DNA of 9,622 nt from Chloroflexota bacterium (lineage in GTDB: Bacteria; Chloroflexota; Anaerolineae; Promineifilales; Promineifilaceae), in assembly GCA_008501785.1 (NCBI GenBank), contig QQUD01000166.1:1-9622 (forward strand), given 5' to 3'. Every line of letters begins with the position of its first letter. The stretch's first letter is position 1. Position numbers and translations under genes: made by a program. Below are positions 1-5,540 of the stretch, piece after piece. The notes below the pieces were generated by a model. The model was not told where the DNA came from. It made no database searches and saw only the letters and a program-made list of their open reading frames with translations.

Positions 1-363
1 AAAGGCCGACTCAACGAAGTCAGCATGGACAATTGGGTGAAGTGTGTAGATGAAGCTTTGCGCAAAAGCGGCACCAAACCAGACGGAACCCCCTACACCA
101 AAGCCGACCTCGATTTCTTAAACATGGTTCTTATCAAACCGTCCGGCCATCGCGACATGCTGACTCGGTTGGGATTGACCGAAGAACAAGCCGTTTACCT
201 GGGCCATATCGGCCACACTGGTGAACAAGATGCCATGTTCAGCATCCGTGAAGGCGTGGCTCAAGGGCGATTAAAAGATGGCGATCTGATGGCAATTGTG
301 GCGGCTGGTATTGGCTACGTTTGGGCAGCAGGCATTGTGCAATGGGGTAAACAAGCAGTTTAA
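1..363 (+). CDS. KAS III-like 3-oxoacyl synthase, C-terminal part (5' end outside window)
   Basis: The frame is open from the first base of the window (KGRLNEV before the first Met at 25) to TAA 361-363, so this is the last 120 residues of a longer gene and the ATG at 25 is not the likely start. The ending resembles the C-terminal half of ketoacyl-ACP synthase III (FabH family): a GHTGEQDAM segment, then GRLKDGDLMAIVAAGIGY and a terminal WAAGIVQWG, matching the family pattern GNTsaaS, then GD, then a glycine-rich strand. These enzymes join an acyl-CoA to a malonyl or acyl carrier by a Claisen condensation in the cytosol. At the position of the usual active-site Asn (GNT) this protein has His (GHT). 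The catalytic Cys and His lie outside the window. HMG-CoA synthase is less likely because the end lacks its usual pattern. The family is fairly sure; the substrate is unknown. Confidence 0.75.
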   Translation, partial: KGRLNEVSMDNWVKCVDEALRKSGTKPDGTPYTKADLDFLNMVLIKPSGHRDMLTRLGLTEEQAVYLGHIGHTGEQDAMFSIREGVAQGRLKDGDLMAIVAAGIGYVWAAGIVQWGKQAV

Positions 364-410
364 CTATTTTGACCTACAAGTGTGTTTTCTAAGCAAAACA
401 GGTCAAAAGT

Positions 411-509
411 GTCATTCCGAACGGAGTCTTCGGAGTGAGGAATCTTGCTTCGAGTCAGTCATTATTCCCCGACCTCAAAGCAAGATTCCTCGGAGGACCT
501 CGGAATGAC
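411..509. repeat. GTCATTCC-ended inverted-repeat element, copy 1
   Basis: The outer ends, GTCATTCCGA at 411-420 and TCGGAATGAC at 500-509, are perfect inverted repeats. A second perfect 14-bp pair (GAGGAATCTTGCTT 437-450 with 478-491) encloses a loop of about 27 bp. A related copy sits at 5397-5485; the left arms match at 33 of 34 positions while the centres are unrelated. There is no coding capacity, so it looks like a non-autonomous, MITE-like or structural dispersed repeat. An extra lone right end, TCGGAATGAC, follows at 566-575, suggesting a decayed second unit. The rest of the 308-bp spacer (364-410, 576-655) shows nothing I can name. Confidence 0.8.
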
Positions 510-565
510 AACTACAAGACAAGTTTCTTCCCTTTCCTGTGCGGGGTCTTCCCGGCATTGGTTAC

Positions 566-575
566 TCGGAATGAC
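566..575. repeat. Solitary right end of the GTCATTCC element
   Basis: TCGGAATGAC is repeated here exactly, 66 bp after the same 10-mer closes copy 1 at 500-509. No matching left end precedes it within the spacer other than that of copy 1. It is probably the remnant of a second, degraded element. Confidence 0.5.
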
Positions 576-659
576 AGTTGGATTACAACATGCTCCGGCC
601 GGTTTTTGACCGTGCCGGATGGCTTTTTTGAAGCCGTTCGATTTAAAAATGTGATAACC

Positions 660-665
660 AAGGAG
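660..665 (+). promoter_or_regulatory. Shine-Dalgarno of the short-chain dehydrogenase
   Basis: AAGGAG lies 6 nt before the ATG at 672. It fixes the start there, against a longer in-frame extension beginning at 435 that would be translated from the inverted-repeat element. Confidence 0.85.
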
Positions 666-671
666 CTTAAG

Positions 672-1430
672 ATGCGATTGAAAGATAGGGTAGCGCTCGT
701 CACCGGTGGCGCAGCAGGGATTGGCAAAGCAACGGCCGTTCGCTTCACCGAAGAAGGCGCAAAAGTTGTCATTTGTGACGTAAACGAAGAAATGGGCCAA
801 GCAGCCGCTGCTGAAATCGGAGCCGATTTCTACAAAGTGAATGTGGCAGACCGACAGGATGTGCAAAATTGGGTGGATGCGGTGGTGGAGAAATACGGCC
901 GTATTGATATCCTCGTCAACAATGCAGGTGTATTGCGTGATGGCACCCTCGTCAAAGTCAAAAATGGGCAATTAGTTAAACAAATGTCTGAAGAAAACTT
1001 CGACCTCGTTATCAGCGTCAACCTCAAAGGCGTGTTCAACTGCACCCAGGCAGTTGCCCCCGTCATGATCAATCAAGGCGGCGGTGTTGTGCTCAATGCT
1101 ACCTCTATCGTCGGTTTAGATGGCAACTTTGGCCAAACCAACTACGTCGCGACTAAATCTGGCGTGATTGGCATGACCAAAGTGTGGGCACGAGAATTAG
1201 GACGCAGCGGCGTTCGCGTGAACGCAGTGGCTCCCGGCTTTACGCTCACCGAAATGGTCAGACAAATGCCTGAAAAAATCCTCGATGGCATGAAAGCACG
1301 CACACCACTGCGCCGCCTAGGTGAGCCACGCGACATTGCCAATGCTTATCTTTTCCTGGCTTCAGATGAAGCCAGCTTTATTAGTGGAGAGACATTACGA
1401 GTTGACGGCGGCATTGTTGTTGGAACGTGA
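672..1430 (+). CDS. Short-chain dehydrogenase/reductase, FabG-like (252 aa)
   Basis: Classical SDR of normal length that oxidises or reduces an alcohol/ketone pair with NAD(P)(H) in the cytosol. The cofactor loop TGGAAGIG is at residues 11-18. An acidic residue, D36, at the end of the second strand (VVICD) suggests NAD(H) over NADPH. NNAG is at 83-86. The catalytic tetrad is present: N117 (SVNLKG), S145 (NATSIVG), Y158 and K162 (YVATK). PG is at 188-189 and a typical VDGG end at 244-247. The best general match is the 3-oxoacyl-ACP/CoA reductase (FabG) group, but this family also covers many secondary-alcohol dehydrogenases, so the substrate is open. Residues about 88-107 (RDGTLVKVKNGQ onward) look slightly longer than in compact FabG. 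It sits between a condensing enzyme and a hydrolase, fitting a 3-hydroxy/3-oxoacyl step. It contains two ACGGCCGT palindromes (732, 895). Confidence 0.92.
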   Translation: MRLKDRVALVTGGAAGIGKATAVRFTEEGAKVVICDVNEEMGQAAAAEIGADFYKVNVADRQDVQNWVDAVVEKYGRIDILVNNAGVLRDGTLVKVKNGQLVKQMSEENFDLVISVNLKGVFNCTQAVAPVMINQGGGVVLNATSIVGLDGNFGQTNYVATKSGVIGMTKVWARELGRSGVRVNAVAPGFTLTEMVRQMPEKILDGMKARTPLRRLGEPRDIANAYLFLASDEASFISGETLRVDGGIVVGT

Positions 1431-1437
1431 TTTAGTT

Positions 1438-1500
1438 ACTGGTCGCTGGTAGCTGGTTGCTGGTGGGATTATTACCAGCAACAAGCTACCAGTGACCACC
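1438..1500. repeat. Period-7 tandem-repeat hairpin
   Basis: The left arm 1438-1464 carries CTGGT four times at exactly 7-nt steps (1439, 1446, 1453, 1460). The right arm 1474-1500 carries the complement at 7-nt steps (1474, 1481, 1488, 1495), with some units decayed. The two 27-nt arms pair at about 23 of 27 positions around a 9-nt loop. No T-run follows, so a simple rho-independent terminator is unlikely. The Shine-Dalgarno of the next gene begins 4 nt after the structure. Confidence 0.8.
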
Positions 1501-1504
1501 CCCA

Positions 1505-1511
1505 AAAGGAG
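1505..1511 (+). promoter_or_regulatory. Shine-Dalgarno of hydrolase A
   Basis: AAAGGAG lies 6 nt before the ATG at 1518 and directly after the period-7 hairpin, which could modulate access to it. Confidence 0.85.
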
Positions 1512-1517
1512 AATTTC

Positions 1518-2558
1518 ATGTCCTCGATTTCAACCTTACCTGGTATTGAATCCCAAATGGTCCAAACGGATCGGCTCAATATTCATATTTTGGCGTGTGG
1601 CCCTGCTGATGGCACACCAGTTTTGTTTGTGCATGGCAACGGCTCTTCAGCCACATTTTGGGAAGAGACGATGTTAGCCTTGCCAGATGGCTATCGGGCC
1701 GTCGCGGTTGATCTGCGCGGTTACGGCGATACCGAACCACTGCCAATTGACGCAACATTGGGCTTGTCGGATATGGTGGATGACATCCATTCGTTAACAC
1801 AAACAATGGGGATGGCATCCTATCACATCGTCGGACACAGTATGGGCGGTGGCATTGTGATGAAATATGCGATTGCTCATGCGGCTGAACTGCTTTCGAT
1901 CACGCTGGTCGATACGATGTCACCTTATGGCTATGGCGGCAGCAAAGATGCTGCTGGCACCATGACTTACAACGACGGCGCACCCTCAGGCATCAATCCC
2001 GACTTTGTGCAGGCGCTGGCTAATGGAGACAAAGGAACCGAAAATCCAATGGCTCCGCGCAACGTGTTTCGGCAGTTTTATGTCAAACCACCTTTCATCG
2101 CAGGGCGGGAAGATGCGCTGATTGATTCGATGATTTCGACGAAGATTGGAGATGATTGGTATCCGGGAACGGCCGTTCCCTCCCCCAATTGGCCCGGTGC
2201 CGCTCCTGGCGACAAAGGTGTTTTACCTGCATTCAATCGCAAATATTTCAACGCCAGCGCCCTGGTAGACATCGATCCCAAACCGCCTGTCTTGTGGATT
2301 CGCGGCGACAGCGATTTGATTGTCAGCGACTACGCCATGTTTGACTTGGCTGCTCTAGGCGCGATGGGTGCTGTTCCTGGTTGGCCCGGTGCTGAAGAAT
2401 GCCCTCCACAACCCATGCTGGCTCAGACTCGCGCAATTTTGGATCAATATCAAGCGAATGGCGGCTCTTACAAGGAAGAAGTGATTGCCGATGCCGGTCA
2501 TTCACCTTTCATCGAACAACCAGAAGCGTTCAACACTACGTTTCACGCAATTTTGTAA
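1518..2558 (+). CDS. Alpha/beta hydrolase A (346 aa)
   Basis: Alpha/beta-hydrolase fold enzyme, probably an esterase, lactonase or thioesterase; no signal peptide is seen, so cytosolic. The oxyanion-hole strand reads PVLFVHGNGSS (residues 34-44). The nucleophile elbow is GHSMG (106-110), with S108 as nucleophile. The acid is probably D266 (WIRGDSD), and H328 (DAGHSPF) completes the triad. At 346 aa it is longer than the roughly 270-300 aa typical of simple members. The extra length is a large cap between about residues 133 and 255, including SPYGYGGSKD, VKPPF and SPNWPG. These segments recur in hydrolase B at 4293, so the two are paralogues with an unusual shared cap. It lies 50 bp before the first acyl-CoA synthetase, suggesting that it supplies an acid to it. 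The substrate is unknown. Confidence 0.88.
   Translation: MSSISTLPGIESQMVQTDRLNIHILACGPADGTPVLFVHGNGSSATFWEETMLALPDGYRAVAVDLRGYGDTEPLPIDATLGLSDMVDDIHSLTQTMGMASYHIVGHSMGGGIVMKYAIAHAAELLSITLVDTMSPYGYGGSKDAAGTMTYNDGAPSGINPDFVQALANGDKGTENPMAPRNVFRQFYVKPPFIAGREDALIDSMISTKIGDDWYPGTAVPSPNWPGAAPGDKGVLPAFNRKYFNASALVDIDPKPPVLWIRGDSDLIVSDYAMFDLAALGAMGAVPGWPGAEECPPQPMLAQTRAILDQYQANGGSYKEEVIADAGHSPFIEQPEAFNTTFHAIL
2165..2180. repeat. 16-bp perfect palindrome around ACGGCCGT
   Basis: GGGAACGGCCGTTCCC is a perfect palindrome inside hydrolase A, read as G-T-A-V-P in frame. It is the longest perfect extension of the nine ACGGCCGT sites. About 11 G and 3 C lie in the 30 bases before the core, and about 6 G and 16 C in the 30 after it. 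Confidence 0.9.
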
Positions 2559-2584
2559 AGCGATTTTGAAAATCGCGCTACAAA
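2552..2584. repeat. CGATTTT hairpin in the hydrolase A-ligase spacer
   Basis: GCGATTTT and AAAATCGC (2560-2576, one-base loop) form a perfect stem. Outside it TTTGTA (2552-2557) pairs with TACAAA (2579-2584). The stop codon of hydrolase A lies within the outer arm. No U-tract follows, so terminator function is weakly supported. The stem sequence resembles the CGATTT/AAATCG hairpins at 4146-4275. Confidence 0.65.
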
Positions 2585-2608
2585 CCAACCCGAAAAAAGG
2601 CGGATGGT

Positions 2609-4138
2609 ATGCACGCAGCGGATTTATTGAGCAAACGAGCACTATTGACACCAGCGCGTGAGGCATTGCTATTTACAGACACGGGCCAACAGTTCACATA
2701 TGCGCAATTAAACGAGCGTTCCAACCGGGCCGCTAATTTTTTGCGGGAAAAATGCGGCATTCAAGAAGGAGATCGGGTTTCTATTTTAGCGCACAATTGT
2801 GTGCCATATCTTGACTTGTTTTATGGCCTTGCCAAGATTGGTGCAATTTTAGCGCCGCTGAATTGGCGCTTAGTGGCATCTGAATTGACTTATATTGTCA
2901 ATGATTGTGACCCGAAAGTGCTGCTCTGTGACCCTGATTTTGTGGAGATGCTGGCAGAGATGCGCCCCCACATCAAAGTCGATCAGTTTGTCACGCTAGG
3001 TGGTGCGGAAATTGAAGGGGCGCTTTCATATGAAGATGAGTTAGAAGATGCGGATGGTGGGGAACCGAAACGGCCGTATTCCCTCACCGGCGACACCCCA
3101 CACTGCATCCTCTACACCTCAGGCACCACCGGACGACCCAAAGGAGCCATCATCCCACAGCGGCAAGTGTTATGGAACATCCTCAACACCACCGCCAGTT
3201 GGGGATTAACCGAGCATGATGTATCGCCCGTATTTACACCCTTATTCCACGCAGGTGGACTTTTTGCCTTTTTAACGCCGCTGTTTTATCTGGGTGGACG
3301 CATTGTTCTTTCCAAAAGCTTTGATCCTGAGAAAACACTAGACATCATTTTGGAAGAAAAATGCACGGTCATTCTAGGTGTACCCACCATTTTTCAGATG
3401 TGGCTCGATGCTCCCAATTTTCACGAACTTGATTTTAGCCATGTTCATTTCTTCATCAGTGGTGGCGCACCTTGTCCCCCTTCCCTCATGGAAAAATGGC
3501 GTAACGCCAAAAACATCGTCTTCCGCCAGGGGTATGGCCTGACGGAAGTAGGTCCCAACTGCTTCAGCATGACCGACGAAGATTCTGTGCCCAAAACTGG
3601 CAGCGTGGGCCGCCCCATCTTCCACAGCGATATGCGATTGGTCGATGAAAATGGCAACGACGTGCCGGTGGGTAATGAGGGGGAACTACTCATCAAAGGA
3701 CCACATGTCAGCACCGGATATTGGCAAAATCCCAAAGCCACCGCCGACGCGCTGGTCGACGATTGGTTCTACACGGGCGATACGGCGCGAATGGATGAAG
3801 ATGGATTTTACACCATTGTGGGTCGGGCAAAGGATATGATCATCAGCGGTGGCGAGAATGTGTATGCGGCTGAGGTGGAAGCGGTGTTTTTGGAACATAC
3901 GGCCGTTTCCGGCGCAGCACTCATCGGTAAACCCAACAAAAAATGGGGTGAGGTTGGTTTGATGATCGTCATCACCGAAAAAGGCCAGACCGTCACCGCC
4001 GACGAACTGATTGCCCACTGCCACCAACGCCTCGCTCGCTACAAAGCACCCAAAGAAATCATTTTCGCCGACGACCTACCCTACTCGCCTTATGGCAAAG
4101 TGATGAAAAACAAGCTGCGCGAAAAATATTTGGAATAG
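2609..4138 (+). CDS. AMP-forming acyl-CoA synthetase, complete (509 aa)
   Basis: Member of the ANL (adenylate-forming) superfamily: activates a carboxylic acid with ATP to an acyl-AMP and then to acyl-CoA. The phosphate-binding motif YTSGTTGRPKG is at 169-179, the aromatic YGLTE at 309-313, YTGD at 388-391, and the hinge region GRAKDMIISGGENVY at 405-419. The C-terminal catalytic lysine is K497 in SPYGKVMKN. The length is normal for medium/long-chain or aryl acid-CoA ligases and all key residues are present, so it should be active. The start at 2609 follows a weak AAGG at 2597-2600, 8 nt upstream. The N-terminal part closely resembles the second ligase at 8366 (shared KIGAIL, LNWRL, YI-NDC), so the two are paralogues. 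It contains two ACGGCCGT sites (3070, 3899). Chain length or aromatic preference cannot be told from the sequence. Confidence 0.93.
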   Translation: MHAADLLSKRALLTPAREALLFTDTGQQFTYAQLNERSNRAANFLREKCGIQEGDRVSILAHNCVPYLDLFYGLAKIGAILAPLNWRLVASELTYIVNDCDPKVLLCDPDFVEMLAEMRPHIKVDQFVTLGGAEIEGALSYEDELEDADGGEPKRPYSLTGDTPHCILYTSGTTGRPKGAIIPQRQVLWNILNTTASWGLTEHDVSPVFTPLFHAGGLFAFLTPLFYLGGRIVLSKSFDPEKTLDIILEEKCTVILGVPTIFQMWLDAPNFHELDFSHVHFFISGGAPCPPSLMEKWRNAKNIVFRQGYGLTEVGPNCFSMTDEDSVPKTGSVGRPIFHSDMRLVDENGNDVPVGNEGELLIKGPHVSTGYWQNPKATADALVDDWFYTGDTARMDEDGFYTIVGRAKDMIISGGENVYAAEVEAVFLEHTAVSGAALIGKPNKKWGEVGLMIVITEKGQTVTADELIAHCHQRLARYKAPKEIIFADDLPYSPYGKVMKNKLREKYLE

Positions 4139-4145
4139 TTAGTAG

Positions 4146-4275
4146 CCCGATTTTCCAAATCGGGAGTCGAACAAGATGTTCGATTTACAGAAGAGACCTC
4201 ATGAACGTGGCACACCACCACCCATGAAAACCGTAGTGCGATTTGGTAAATCGCATATCGAATTAGCAATTCGAT
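4146..4275. repeat. Duplicated double-hairpin unit upstream of hydrolase B
   Basis: Two related units lie 91 bp apart. Unit 1 has stem CCCGATTT/AAATCGGG (4146-4164), then TCGAAC/GTTCGA (4167-4183). Unit 2 has TGCGATTT/AAATCGCA (4237-4255), then ATCGAATT/AATTCGAT (4257-4275). Each is followed by CGATTTACAGA, a purine-rich stretch and ATGAA (4181 and 4272). Only the second unit leads into the real gene start at 4293. The first resembles a decayed or duplicated leader. Unit 1 begins 8 nt after the ligase stop. Confidence 0.75.
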
Positions 4276-4280
4276 TTACA

Positions 4281-4288
4281 GAGGAAAA
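4281..4288 (+). promoter_or_regulatory. Shine-Dalgarno of hydrolase B
   Basis: GAGGAAAA begins 12 nt before the ATG at 4293, with GAGG 8 nt away. It supports this start over an in-frame ATG at 4176, whose 39-residue extension would be encoded by the hairpin repeats. Confidence 0.75.
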
Positions 4289-4292
4289 AGTT

Positions 4293-5348
4293 ATGAAGAT
4301 TCCAACAATAGATGGGATTACCGCGAAAACAATTGTTACCAACCGCATTTCCACTCGCGTGCTGTTTAGCGGGGCTGATGATGGCGTGCCGGTGCTATTT
4401 TTGCATGGCAACATCTCATCAGCGACATGGTGGGAAGAAACGATGGTGGCTTTGCCTGACGGATATCGCGGCATTGCGCCAGACCAGCGCGGCTTTGGCG
4501 AGGCTGATTTCGATAAAAAAGTAGACGCCACACGTGGCGCAGGCGATTGGGCTGATGATGCAACTGCGCTGCTTGACCATTTGGGTATTGAAAAAGCGCA
4601 CATTGTGGGCAACTCGCTTGGTGGCGTTGTCGTTTGGCGGCTGATGATGGATGTGCCCGCACGATTCCTAACGGCTACGTTGGTGGATCCCGGTTCCCCG
4701 TTTGGCTTTGGCGGCACGAAGGATGTGGACGGCACACCTTGCTACAAGGATTTTGCCGGTTCAGGGGGTGGTTTATCCAATCCCGAACTGATTAAACGAA
4801 TGCAGGCAGGCGACATGAGCACAGAAAGTCCAGTTTCGCCACGTTCGGCGCTGCGAACCCTGTTGGTCAAACCGCCGCTAATCCCAGAACGAGAGGATGC
4901 GCTGGTGATGTCGATGCTGGCAACTCACATCAGCGAACAAGATGTACCTGGTGACTCGGTACAATCACCAAACTGGCCGCACATGGCACCGGGCAAATGG
5001 GGAGCAACCAACGCGCTTTCGCCCAAATACACCGGGGATGTCAACAAGCTGTTTGCTGTTGAACCAAAAACCAGCGTGCTTTGGATTCGTGGTAGTCATG
5101 ATTTGGCTGTTTCTGACAACGCGGCTTCAGACCCCGCCACAGTTGGGGCAATGGGCTTGCTGCCCAGTTATCCTGGCCCAAAAGTTTACCCACCACAGCC
5201 CATGCTCAAACAAACCCGCGCAGTTTTAGAGAAATATGCAGCAGCCGGTGGCACATACCAAGAAGTGATTATTGAAGATGCAGGACACATTCCTTACATC
5301 GAAAAACCAATTGAATTTAACAGACATTTTCATGGACATATTAGTTAG
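4293..5348 (+). CDS. Alpha/beta hydrolase B, paralogue of hydrolase A (351 aa)
   Basis: Alpha/beta-hydrolase fold, likely a cytosolic esterase, lactonase or thioesterase. The oxyanion strand is PVLFLHGNISS (33-43). The nucleophile elbow is GNSLG (106-110) with S108; the acid is probably D270 (WIRGSHD); the His is H332 (EDAGHIPY). It lines up with hydrolase A along its whole length: same nucleophile number, WEETM.ALPDGYR after the oxyanion loop, SPFGFGGTKD, LVKPPLI, SPNWP, PPQPML.QTRA and the AGH...IE.P end. The elbow differs (GNSLG against GHSMG), as does part of the cap, so the pair arose by duplication and may have split substrates. It follows the ligase by 154 bp and precedes the thiolase by 192 bp. 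The start is set by the GAGG at 4281. No ACGGCCGT site lies in this gene, unlike in hydrolase A. Confidence 0.88.
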   Translation: MKIPTIDGITAKTIVTNRISTRVLFSGADDGVPVLFLHGNISSATWWEETMVALPDGYRGIAPDQRGFGEADFDKKVDATRGAGDWADDATALLDHLGIEKAHIVGNSLGGVVVWRLMMDVPARFLTATLVDPGSPFGFGGTKDVDGTPCYKDFAGSGGGLSNPELIKRMQAGDMSTESPVSPRSALRTLLVKPPLIPEREDALVMSMLATHISEQDVPGDSVQSPNWPHMAPGKWGATNALSPKYTGDVNKLFAVEPKTSVLWIRGSHDLAVSDNAASDPATVGAMGLLPSYPGPKVYPPQPMLKQTRAVLEKYAAAGGTYQEVIIEDAGHIPYIEKPIEFNRHFHGHIS

Positions 5349-5396
5349 AAACCGTGTTTTTCTTTGTTAGTTAAAAATTTAGCCAAGCTTAAAACT

Positions 5397-5485
5397 GTCA
5401 TTCCGAACGGAGTCTTTGGAGTGAGGAATCCCGACTACCTTTAAATGATAGACCATGGGGGTTCCTCAGAGGACTTTGGAATGAC
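5397..5485. repeat. GTCATTCC-ended inverted-repeat element, copy 2
   Basis: The left arm 5397-5430 matches copy 1 (411-444) at 33 of 34 bases. The right end 5459-5485 is the same arm with four or so changes (TTGGAATGAC instead of TCGGAATGAC). The centre is unrelated to copy 1 and about 10 bp shorter. It fills much of the 192-bp spacer between hydrolase B and the thiolase. Bases 5349-5396 show nothing recognisable. Confidence 0.8.
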
Positions 5486-5528
5486 ATGGCTTATTTGTCT
5501 TAATTTTCAACAAGAAAACACGATTTTT

Positions 5529-5532
5529 GGAG
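5529..5532 (+). promoter_or_regulatory. Shine-Dalgarno of the thiolase
   Basis: GGAG lies 8 nt before the ATG at 5541. This start is preferred over the in-frame ATG at 5445, which lies inside repeat copy 2. Confidence 0.7.
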
Positions 5533-5540
5533 AAGAACAC

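Noticed and set aside
296..508. Small + strand open frame after the KAS III gene
   Set aside because: It overlaps the end of the KAS III gene in another frame and runs into the repeat; no ribosome binding site and no recognisable protein pattern.
595..602. CCGGCCGG as a tenth copy of the palindrome
   Set aside because: It differs at the outer bases, lies in a spacer and shows no skew change, so it was not counted.
435..671. 79-residue N-terminal extension of the short-chain dehydrogenase
   Set aside because: It is encoded by the inverted-repeat element and spacer. The AAGGAG at 660 and the usual SDR start (RLKDRVALVTGG) place the start at 672.
462..971. 169-codon open frame on the - strand
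   Set aside because: It covers the repeat and the 5' part of the dehydrogenase, whose protein motifs are clear on the + strand; its translation has no recognisable pattern.
2552..2584. Rho-independent terminator after hydrolase A
   Set aside because: The stem is AT-rich and is followed by GCTACAAACC, not a T-run, so it is kept as a repeat only.
3445..3741. Antisense open frames inside the first ligase
   Set aside because: They are mirror frames of a gene with clear catalytic motifs and have no ribosome binding site or known protein pattern.
4176..4292. 39-residue extension of hydrolase B
   Set aside because: It lies in the duplicated hairpin leader. GAGG at 4281 and alignment with hydrolase A support 4293.
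5445..5540. 32-residue extension of the thiolase
   Set aside because: It begins inside repeat copy 2. The GGAG at 5529 and typical thiolase N-terminus support 5541.
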